Made by a program: the position numbers and the translations under genes
Notes under the pieces: model-generated
What the model was told of the DNA's origin: nothing
Databases searched by the model: none
Seen by the model: the letters and a program-made list of their open reading frames with translations, nothing else
In this document: one piece after another, positions 1-5,053 of the stretch
Position numbering within the stretch: the first letter of the stretch is position 1
Layout of the letters: each line of letters opens with the position of its first letter
Origin: Gammaproteobacteria bacterium
Lineage (GTDB): Bacteria > Pseudomonadota > Gammaproteobacteria > Steroidobacterales > Rariloculaceae
NCBI GenBank assembly: GCA_016927175.1
Contig: JAFGNC010000177.1
Coordinates: 1 to 7,403, forward strand
Direction: 5' to 3'
DNA: 7,403 nucleotides

Positions 1-916
1 GCGCGACGTAGCCGCCCGTGATCAGATAGACGTTGTCATCGAGCTGCTCGACGATGTCGTCCGGTGCCGGACCGCCTCCGCCGGGGAATCCCCCGCCGCT
101 CGTCTCCGGCGGCGTCAGCAGCGCCGTCAGGTTCTGCGGGTTCGCGCTCGCGTCGGTGACGCTGACGCCGAAGATGCCGCCGCCGCCGCGCTGCTGCTCG
201 ATGGCCGTCGGCACCATCAGCCCGCCGAAGTCCCGGTAATCGTCGTAGACCTGGACGACGTGAAAGTCGCCCATGAACGGGTGCTCGACCCACGTCTCGA
301 CACGATCGATCAGATTGTCCTCGCCGACGTAGCCGTTCACGGTGTATTGCAGGCCGGAGGGCGAAGTCTGGGTCTCGGGCGACATCCAGGTCAGCACCGT
401 GTACTGCGTTCCGTCCAGCGTCTCCGTCGACATCTCGACGCCGTTGTCCTCGGCGCCTTCGAGGAAACCCCACGGCGTCAGCCAGATTTCGAGCTGCTGC
501 GCCCATGCCGTCTCATCGGCCGGTACGTGCTGCACGTGCGTGCCGGCCACCGGCGGATCGAGGAAGATGTTCTGCGCGAACGTGTCCCCCGTCGCGAGCG
601 ACGCAGGCTGGGTCAGGTCGATGGTGCGGCGGTAGTTCGTGATCTCGTCGCGGGACGGCCAGGGCGGGCTGGCGCTCGGCGTCTGCATGAAGCTGTTCCG
701 GATCCGCCACGCGGTGCCGGAGTACGTTATGGAATCGAGATCCTCGGCGCCCATCGCGGCGACGACCTCGGCAAGCACGGCGTCGGCATCCGCCGGTGCG
801 GCGGCCGACCCGGCCGGTTCCTCCGCCGTCGCCTCGCCCGGCGGTGGCGTTTCGGTCGAGCAGCCGATCGCGAGCAGCGCGGGCAGGGCCGCGGAGATCA
901 AGGCTTTGCGGAACAT
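1..916 (-). CDS. Lipoprotein with probable C-terminal metallo-beta-lactamase fold (3' end outside window)
   Basis: The frame is open from ATG at 916 to the window edge: 305 residues are visible and no stop is reached. The N-terminus (MFRKALISAALPALLAIGC) is a lipoprotein signal peptide: two basic residues, a hydrophobic core, then A-I-G-C with Cys19 as the lipidation site. Ser follows at +2, so outer-membrane sorting would be expected by E. coli rules. A clear Shine-Dalgarno (AAAGGGGG, 922-929) sits 5 nt upstream of the ATG. Residues ~40-270 form a globular Trp/Tyr-rich region I cannot name. A Gly/Pro-rich linker (~273-285) precedes LDDNVYLITGGY (292-303), which resembles the opening strand of metallo-beta-lactamase-fold hydrolases of the type 'MBL protein with an N-terminal extension'. 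The zinc ligands (HxHxDH) would lie beyond the window, so the enzyme assignment is inferred. It is transcribed divergently from the Prs-like gene. Confidence 0.8.
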   Translation of the reverse strand, partial: MFRKALISAALPALLAIGCSTETPPPGEATAEEPAGSAAAPADADAVLAEVVAAMGAEDLDSITYSGTAWRIRNSFMQTPSASPPWPSRDEITNYRRTIDLTQPASLATGDTFAQNIFLDPPVAGTHVQHVPADETAWAQQLEIWLTPWGFLEGAEDNGVEMSTETLDGTQYTVLTWMSPETQTSPSGLQYTVNGYVGEDNLIDRVETWVEHPFMGDFHVVQVYDDYRDFGGLMVPTAIEQQRGGGGIFGVSVTDASANPQNLTALLTPPETSGGGFPGGGGPAPDDIVEQLDDNVYLITGGYVA

Positions 917-921
917 CGGAA

Positions 922-929
922 CCCCCTTT
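922..929 (-). promoter_or_regulatory. Shine-Dalgarno of the lipoprotein gene
   Basis: The minus strand reads AAAGGGGG followed by TTCCG and then ATG at 916. It is the strongest ribosome binding site in the window and fixes the start that gives a clean lipoprotein signal peptide. Confidence 0.7.
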
Positions 930-939
930 GTTTGGCGTT

Positions 940-945
940 CTTATC
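940..945 (-). promoter_or_regulatory. Possible -10 element for the lipoprotein gene
   Basis: On the minus strand this reads GATAAG, a 4/6 match to TATAAT, placed so that transcription would begin just upstream of the AAAGGGGG ribosome binding site. No convincing -35 hexamer is found at 16-18 bp spacing. This is a weak call. Confidence 0.2.
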
Positions 946-1030
946 GGTGGGTCGGAGCGGGTCAGAGTGAGCCTCCGACGGTGCCGCCCATCCTACTGCA
1001 ATTGGCGGCCGATAGCCCGTTCCGCCCGGC

Positions 1031-1051
1031 GCCGCCGGACACTCCGGCGGC
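1031..1051. repeat. Perfect 9-bp inverted repeat with 3-nt loop in divergent intergenic region
   Basis: GCCGCCGGA (1031-1039), CAC, then TCCGGCGGC (1043-1051) pair without mismatch. There is no T-tract on either side, so it does not look like an intrinsic terminator. It lies between two divergent genes and just upstream of the candidate -10 at 1070-1075, overlapping where a -35 would be. That position would suit an operator, but no protein can be assigned to it. Confidence 0.6.
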
Positions 1052-1069
1052 AAAGCGTGCACCATCGTG

Positions 1070-1075
1070 TACACT
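1070..1075 (+). promoter_or_regulatory. Candidate -10 element for the Prs-like gene
   Basis: TACACT matches TATAAT at the most conserved positions (T1, A2, T6). It lies inside a small palindrome, GTGTACAC (1067-1074). The same hexamer, followed by G and then GC two bases on (TACACTGNGC), occurs upstream of the transporter gene on the other strand. The -35 position (around 1047-1052, GCGGCA) is poor. If used, transcription starts near 1082, giving a leader of about 80-95 nt and ruling out the GTG at 1067 as translation start. Confidence 0.35.
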
Positions 1076-1174
1076 GTGCCTCCGTTGCCCGGGGGGCGAG
1101 CGCTCGCCGCCGAGCCGCAAATTTTCATCCGCGCCGCGGCGCAATCCGGAATCTGTCGCGTGACTACGTCTTCC

Positions 1175-2383
1175 ATGGGCCTCTCCGACGTCATCGTCGT
1201 CGGCAACTCCTCGGACGACCCCTTCGCCATCGACGTGGCGTACTCGGTCGGTCAGACGGTGGACATCGCCGATCTGATCAGCATGAAGACGTTCGCGAAT
1301 TCAGAGTTCTGCCCACGGTTCATCTCGGACGAGAACGACTTTTCGCGCATCGGCCGGCACCTCGAAGGCAAGACGATCGTGATCGTCAGCACGTCGAGCC
1401 GTCAGGTCAGCCGGCAGACGCTCGCGATGCGGACCCTGCTGATCGCCCGAGCGGCGAAGGAGAACGGCGCGCGCGAGGTGGTGCTGGTCGAGCCGGATCT
1501 CTACTACAGCGCCCAGGACCGCGGGCCCCGGCGCGATCTCGGCGATCCCGCGTTCGAGCGCGACGCGAGGGACCTGAAGAAGTTCGACGGGCAGCCGTTC
1601 ACGGCGAAGCTGTACGCCCAGATGCTGAAGCTCGCGGGCGTCGACCGCGTGGTCACGGTCCACAATCATTCTTTCTCCGTCCAGCACAGGTTCGGCGAGA
1701 TCTTCGACGGCACTTTCCATAACCTGATGCCGTACGACATCTACGTCGACTACCTGAAGAACTCGGACATCGTGCGCTGCGGGCCGGACGGCGAGGGCCT
1801 CGCGCTGTGTGCCCCGGACAAGGGGGCGCGCAGCTTCGTCAAGGAGATGTTCACGAAGCTCGGCCTGCCGAAGGCCAAGTTCATCCTGCTCGACAAGGTG
1901 CGCTCGGGCGAGCGCGACGTCGAGATCAGCCTGCATCCGGAGAGCGAGTCGACGTTCGACGAGATCCACGGCCACGACGTCGTGCTGTTCGACGACATGG
2001 TGCGCACGGGCTCGACCGTCGTGAAGACCTGTCAGTTCCTGAAGCAGATCCATCCGGGCAGGACCGTTTTCGCCGTGACCCACTTTTACGCGAGCGAGGA
2101 GGGCAGGCAGAAAATGGCCAGCACGGCCATCGACGAGATCCTGACGCTGAACACGCTGCCGACGATCCTGAACCGCGACGAGCAGGGGCGCCTGCGCCGC
2201 AAGATGGTCGTGCTGAAGATCGAAGGCTGGCTCGGTCGGCAGCTGGGGCGCATCCTCGGCATTGAGAGCCGCGAGTCGGCGAGCCTTTATCAGATCGACA
2301 TGTCGTCGAAGAACCCCCGCTTCATTCGGAAGATCTGGACCAACGACCAGCTGCCGGAGCTGCAGGCCGAAAGGCGGCGCTGA
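1175..2383 (+). CDS. Divergent ribose-phosphate pyrophosphokinase-like protein (Prs family)
   Basis: The 402-residue product matches the Prs fold in order, though it is longer than the usual ~315 residues. F-x-x-S-E-F (40-45) corresponds to the FSDGE region. YYSAQDR (110-116) corresponds to the ATP-binding YxRQDR. PFTAK (141-145) and VDRVVTVHNH (156-165) correspond to PITAK and VDRVLTVDLH, keeping the catalytic-type His165 but replacing the Asp two residues earlier. CAPDKGA (212-218) corresponds to SPDxGG, and LLDKVR (238-243) keeps the Lys and Arg of the catalytic flexible loop. LFDDMVRTGST (271-281) is the PRPP/ribose-5-phosphate loop, with Arg277 where Asp is normal and Ser280 where Gly is normal. 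Prs makes PRPP from ribose 5-phosphate and ATP in the cytosol. Here that activity or a related phosphoribosyl reaction is inferred. The start is uncertain: ATG 1175 begins right before the first beta strand, while in-frame GTG 1160 has a weak GGA 9 nt upstream. It stands alone rather than in an operon. Confidence 0.85.
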   Translation: MGLSDVIVVGNSSDDPFAIDVAYSVGQTVDIADLISMKTFANSEFCPRFISDENDFSRIGRHLEGKTIVIVSTSSRQVSRQTLAMRTLLIARAAKENGAREVVLVEPDLYYSAQDRGPRRDLGDPAFERDARDLKKFDGQPFTAKLYAQMLKLAGVDRVVTVHNHSFSVQHRFGEIFDGTFHNLMPYDIYVDYLKNSDIVRCGPDGEGLALCAPDKGARSFVKEMFTKLGLPKAKFILLDKVRSGERDVEISLHPESESTFDEIHGHDVVLFDDMVRTGSTVVKTCQFLKQIHPGRTVFAVTHFYASEEGRQKMASTAIDEILTLNTLPTILNRDEQGRLRRKMVVLKIEGWLGRQLGRILGIESRESASLYQIDMSSKNPRFIRKIWTNDQLPELQAERRR

Positions 2384-2400
2384 CGGCCACTTCCCGGGCC

Positions 2401-2570
2401 GTGCGCGGACGTCGCCGGGCGCGAGGACATCGCCAAGCCTTCCGTACCCGGCGCGAGGACGTCGCCGGGCTCGACCGTACCCGGCGCGAGGACATCGCCG
2501 GACCTTGCGTACCCGGCGCGCGGACGCGGCCGGAAGCTTGACCCGGCGCGCGGCCGCGCCGCGTCGCCGG
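2401..2570. repeat. Degenerate tandem repeat, ~32-bp unit, 4-5 copies (intergenic minisatellite)
   Basis: Units begin near 2415, 2447, 2480, 2512 and 2542, so the period is 32, 33, 32 and 30 bp. The first four share a core of the type CCCGGCGCGAGGACRTCGCC. The second and third differ by one base over their first 22 positions. The 12-mer GTACCCGGCGCG recurs exactly at 2444, 2477 and 2509. A partial copy of the core (GCGCGGACGTCGCCGG) precedes the array at about 2403-2418, and the last unit decays into general GC-rich sequence. The array fills the gap between the Prs-like stop and the hydrolase start. Copies are contiguous without unique spacers, so this is not a CRISPR. Confidence 0.8.
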
Positions 2571-2606
2571 TGCACGTTCGGCCTACTGGTGCGCCGCGGG
2601 GGTTGG

Positions 2607-2615
2607 TGCTAGCGT
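2607..2615 (+). promoter_or_regulatory. Candidate extended -10 giving a leaderless hydrolase mRNA
   Basis: TGCTAGCGT fits the extended -10 pattern TGnTAnnnT and ends 7 nt before the ATG at 2623, so transcription would begin at or beside the start codon. No Shine-Dalgarno lies at normal distance from that ATG; the nearest G-rich run, 2598-2602, is about 20 nt away. Both facts fit leaderless translation. This is inference from sequence only. Confidence 0.3.
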
Positions 2616-2622
2616 CTGCGGC

Positions 2623-3441
2623 ATGAGCGCCGGCGAGAACCTCGTGTTTTCCCGCGTCCGCATCGCCACCGGACTCGAGCTCCACTACGCGGAGCAAGGC
2701 GATCCGAAAGGCACACCGGTCCTTTTTCTGCACGGCTGGCCCGACTCCTGGTTCACGTTCAGCCGCGTGCTGCCGCTGTTGGCGCACGACGTTCACGCCT
2801 TCGTCCCCGATCAGCGCGGGTTCGGTGATTCGCAGCGCCCGGACTCCGGTTATGCGATAGAGGATTTCGCGGCGGACGCCGTCGCGTTCCTCGACGCCGT
2901 CGGCATCGATCGCGCCACGCTCGTCGGCCACTCTTTCGGCAGCTTCGTCGCGCGTCGAGTCGCGATCGCGAAACCCGAACGCGTCGCGAAGCTGATGCTG
3001 ATCGGGACGGGTTTCGCATCGTCGAACCCGGTCATCGGCGCCCTGACCGCGGATCTGAGCAACCTGCCGGATCCGATTCCGCTGGCCTTCGCCCGGGACT
3101 TCCAGGCCGGCACCGCATACCTGCCGCTGCCCGGCGCCTTCTTCGAGCGCATCGTCGCCGAAAGCCTGAAGCTGCCGGCGAGGCTGTGGCCGCTGATGAT
3201 CGAGAAGCTGATCGCTTATGACGACGAGCCCGAGCTCCGGCGGATCTCGGCCCCGACGCTGCTGCTGTGGGGGGAGCGTGACGCGCTGTTCTCGCGCCGT
3301 GAGCAGGAGCGTTTCGCCGCCGCGAAGCCCGACGCGCGGCTGATGGTGTTGCCGGAGACCGGCCACTGCCCGAACTGGGAGCGGCCCGCGGAGGTCGCCG
3401 CGGTCATCGACGCTCTCATGCGCGAGAACGTTCGCGCGTAG
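2623..3441 (+). CDS. Alpha/beta hydrolase
   Basis: A 272-residue protein with a complete alpha/beta-hydrolase signature. The oxyanion-hole motif is LHGWPDS (36-42), followed by PDQRGFGDS (62-70). The nucleophile elbow is GHSFGS with Ser104, the acid is Asp220 in WGERD, and the base is His248 in ETGHCPNWERP. A cap region lies roughly at 130-200. The HGWP and DQRGFGDS motifs are shared with epoxide hydrolases and haloalkane dehalogenases, but those use Asp as nucleophile. With Ser at the elbow an esterase, lactonase or C-C bond hydrolase is more likely. The natural substrate cannot be told. There is no signal peptide, so it should be cytoplasmic. The length is normal for the family and the gene looks intact. 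It has its own upstream region and converges with the transporter gene 57 bp downstream. Confidence 0.92.
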   Translation: MSAGENLVFSRVRIATGLELHYAEQGDPKGTPVLFLHGWPDSWFTFSRVLPLLAHDVHAFVPDQRGFGDSQRPDSGYAIEDFAADAVAFLDAVGIDRATLVGHSFGSFVARRVAIAKPERVAKLMLIGTGFASSNPVIGALTADLSNLPDPIPLAFARDFQAGTAYLPLPGAFFERIVAESLKLPARLWPLMIEKLIAYDDEPELRRISAPTLLLWGERDALFSRREQERFAAAKPDARLMVLPETGHCPNWERPAEVAAVIDALMRENVRA

Positions 3442-3498
3442 CGGGGCAGGCAGCCGGCCGGAGACAAGAACTGCGCAGCCGGTCGGGAATCACGGCCC

Positions 3499-4737
3499 TC
3501 AGCCGAACCGGAAGTACAGGTAGAGCACGGATGCGGCAGTCAGCACGGCCACGCCGGCCGCGCTCCAGGCTCTGAGCCACGCCGGAGGCCGGTCCGCTGC
3601 CGGTATCCGCTCCGATCCGACCACGCGGTGATTCAGGAACGCGATGACCGGCGCGATCACGAACCCGGCCGTCGTCGCGAAGTCGATGAACACACCGAAG
3701 CTCGCGAAGAGCCAGAGCAGCAGCACCAGCGCCACGGCGGACTGCACGACCAGGAACGCGACGTAGAGCCGCTCCTCGCCGAAGCCCGGCAGCGGCCGGG
3801 CCAGCAGGCGCCGCGACACATTGGCATAGACGCGCGCGAAGCCGTCGACGACTGCGAGCACGGTCGACAGCATCACGGCGACGGCGGCGAGGCCGATGAT
3901 CGGCCGGACCCACGGGCCGACCGCCTCGGCGAACAGCGTCACGAGCTGCCCTGCGAAGCCCGCGGAGCTCGACGTGACCTCCACGTCGCGGCCGAACAGC
4001 AGCGCGGTGCCCATCAGCAGAAAGCACAGCGCGAGCGCAGCGGTGCCGGCGTAGCCGAGATTGAAGTCGAAGCGCGCTTCCGGAACCGTCACGCGGCGGC
4101 CCAGCCACTCGGACTTGGCGCAGACCCACAGCGAGATGAACACCGACGCGCCCATGCCGACGGGCATCCAGCCGGCGACGGCGACGGAGAAGAACAGGTT
4201 GTCGCGCGTCGCGCCGATCGGCGCGGCGAGCGCTCGGCCGTCGCCGAGAGCGGTGGCCGCCGCTACCGTCGCGACCAGCGTCAGCACGGCGAAAATGACG
4301 ACGAACAGCTTGGACGTGCGCTCCAGCAGGCGGTACCGGCCGAGCGCGAGTGCGAGCGACGTGATCGCGACGATCATCATCGTGACCAGCATCTCGTCGG
4401 CTTCGACACCGAGCAGGTTCAGCGTCATGCCGGCCGTGACCAGACTCACGGCCGGGATCGCGACGAGGCCCTCGACCGCGAGAGCGAGCAGGAAGAACGC
4501 GAGCAGCCCCCTCCCGGAGCGCGCATACGCCTCGACGATCGGCTCGCCGGTCGCGGCGGCGTACTCGGCGCCGAAACGGAAGGCCGGGTACTTGACGAGG
4601 CAGGTGACGACGATCAGCACCGCCATCGTGAGTCCGAACTCGGCGCCGGCACGGGTGGACTGCACCAGATGCGATACCCCGACCGCGGAAGCGGCGAACA
4701 GCAGACCGGGACCGAGTTTACGGGGCAGCGCGTTCAT
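3499..4737 (-). CDS. Divergent Nramp-family membrane transporter
   Basis: A 412-residue, strongly hydrophobic protein with about 11 predicted membrane helices, roughly at residues 10-30, 36-52, 80-104, 113-132, 142-165, 184-206, 230-248, 276-298, 325-346, 349-368 and 391-410. The start KLGPGLLFAASAVGVSHLVQ resembles the Nramp/SLC11 first helix (GPG...), and WMPVGMGAS (190-198) sits where the sixth helix carries its metal-binding MPH. The two hallmarks of Mn/Fe Nramps, DPGN in helix 1 and MPH in helix 6, are absent, being replaced by VSHLVQSTRAG and MPVGMG. It is therefore an Nramp-related inner-membrane transporter of unknown substrate; Mn or Fe transport should not be assumed. ATG 4737 has a weak purine-rich GAGAAGAG just upstream. 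It is divergent from the helicase and convergent with the hydrolase. Confidence 0.82.
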   Translation of the reverse strand: MNALPRKLGPGLLFAASAVGVSHLVQSTRAGAEFGLTMAVLIVVTCLVKYPAFRFGAEYAAATGEPIVEAYARSGRGLLAFFLLALAVEGLVAIPAVSLVTAGMTLNLLGVEADEMLVTMMIVAITSLALALGRYRLLERTSKLFVVIFAVLTLVATVAAATALGDGRALAAPIGATRDNLFFSVAVAGWMPVGMGASVFISLWVCAKSEWLGRRVTVPEARFDFNLGYAGTAALALCFLLMGTALLFGRDVEVTSSSAGFAGQLVTLFAEAVGPWVRPIIGLAAVAVMLSTVLAVVDGFARVYANVSRRLLARPLPGFGEERLYVAFLVVQSAVALVLLLWLFASFGVFIDFATTAGFVIAPVIAFLNHRVVGSERIPAADRPPAWLRAWSAAGVAVLTAASVLYLYFRFG

Positions 4738-4752
4738 GCTCTTCTCAGCCCG

Positions 4753-4770
4753 GGGCGCGAACGCGCGCCC
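4753..4770 (-). other. 7-bp hairpin in the putative 5' leader of the transporter
   Basis: GGGCGCG (4753-4759), a 4-nt loop and CGCGCCC (4764-4770) pair perfectly. On the minus-strand transcript the hairpin ends 15 nt before the ATG, next to the weak ribosome binding site. It could modulate translation, but in such GC-rich DNA it may be incidental. Confidence 0.35.
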
Positions 4771-4783
4771 GCAAGAAGCGCGC

Positions 4784-4789
4784 AGTGTA
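4784..4789 (-). promoter_or_regulatory. Candidate extended -10 for the transporter gene
   Basis: The minus strand reads TGATACACT, an extended -10 (TGn plus TACACT). It is about 46 nt upstream of the ATG, giving a leader near 40 nt. No good -35 is seen, as is common with extended -10 promoters. The hexamer and its GC flank match the candidate promoter of the Prs-like gene. Confidence 0.35.
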
Positions 4790-4889
4790 TCAGCGGCTGG
4801 CCGACGGGCGGTGCTTGGGTTCGACCGAGCCCGCCGTGCAGTCGCAGCGTCTCGGCAAGGCCGATAGCCGTTGCGCAGGCGTTACGGTA

Positions 4890-4911
4890 AACCCGGCAGA
4901 CGCGCCGGGTT
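4890..4911. repeat. Perfect 8-bp hairpin in the middle of the divergent intergenic region
   Basis: AACCCGGC (4890-4897), AGACGC loop, GCCGGGTT (4904-4911). On the minus strand the right arm runs into only three T residues (GGGTTTACC), so as a terminator it is marginal. No gene upstream on that strand would need one here. It could be a regulator site or the end of an unannotated minus-strand small RNA. Confidence 0.5.
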
Positions 4912-5016
4912 GCGCTTCATGCCGCAGCAGGCCGATACGAGCGTTGCGTCGGCGCGAGGCTCAGGCGCGGAGCCGCTCGATCTCGTGGCGGAGCGCTTGC
5001 GGGCGTGTCCCGCCGG

Positions 5017-5032
5017 CTGCATTTTTGTACAG
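5017..5032 (+). promoter_or_regulatory. Candidate LexA (SOS) box upstream of the helicase
   Basis: CTGC-ATTTTTGT-ACAG matches the gamma/betaproteobacterial LexA consensus CTGT-N8-ACAG at 7 of the 8 fixed positions, with a T-rich centre that stands out in this GC-rich region. It ends 21 nt before the helicase ATG and would overlap the -35 of a promoter whose -10 is TAGCGT (5045-5050), a normal place for LexA repression. E. coli uvrD is a known LexA-regulated gene. Binding itself is inferred. Confidence 0.5.
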
Positions 5033-5044
5033 GTTGGGCGATGA

Positions 5045-5050
5045 TAGCGT
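5045..5050 (+). promoter_or_regulatory. Candidate -10 element for the helicase
   Basis: TAGCGT keeps the T1, A2 and T6 of a -10 and is the same hexamer found before the hydrolase gene. It lies only 3 nt before the ATG at 5054, so if it is a promoter either the true start is slightly downstream or another -10 is used. No Shine-Dalgarno is visible for this ATG. Confidence 0.25.
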
Positions 5051-5053
5051 CCC

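Larger units (their letters stand above)
4738..5053. other. 316-bp divergent intergenic region
   Basis: This is the only gene-free stretch over 300 bases. It holds the 5' leader hairpin and candidate promoter of the transporter (4753-4789), an isolated 8-bp hairpin (4890-4911), a GCGGG/CCCGC stem (4999-5013) and the LexA-like site (5017-5032) before the helicase. Short open frames cross it, but none has a start signal or a recognisable product. I see no tRNA or known RNA family. Confidence 0.6.

Noticed and set aside
1067..1174. N-terminal extension of the Prs-like protein from GTG at 1067
   Set aside because: This start overlaps the candidate -10 element, has no ribosome binding site, and adds residues with no counterpart in the Prs fold.
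2401..2570. CRISPR array
   Set aside because: Units are contiguous and degenerate throughout, with no unique spacers of constant length and no cas genes nearby.
1301..2575. Open frame of 424 codons on the minus strand opposite the Prs-like gene and repeat array
   Set aside because: Same GC-driven shadow effect; the product is low-complexity Arg/Ala/Leu/Val and the sense strand encodes a recognisable protein.
2290..3366. Open frame of 358 codons on the minus strand opposite the hydrolase
   Set aside because: Shadow of the hydrolase gene, whose catalytic triad is intact; it also runs through the intergenic tandem repeat.
3421..3438. Bidirectional terminator at the convergent junction (CGCGAGAACGTTCGCGCG)
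   Set aside because: It is an imperfect palindrome with one A-G mismatch, lies inside the last codons of the hydrolase and has no T-tract on either side.
3628..4890. Open frame of 420 codons on the plus strand opposite the transporter
   Set aside because: Product is an Arg/Asp/Glu/His-rich mirror of membrane-helix codons; no domain.
4999..5026. Intrinsic terminator (GCGGG/CCCGC stem followed by TTTTT at 5022-5026)
   Set aside because: The stem is only 5 bp and the T-run starts 8 nt after it; no plus-strand gene ends upstream. The T-run is better explained as the centre of the LexA-like site.
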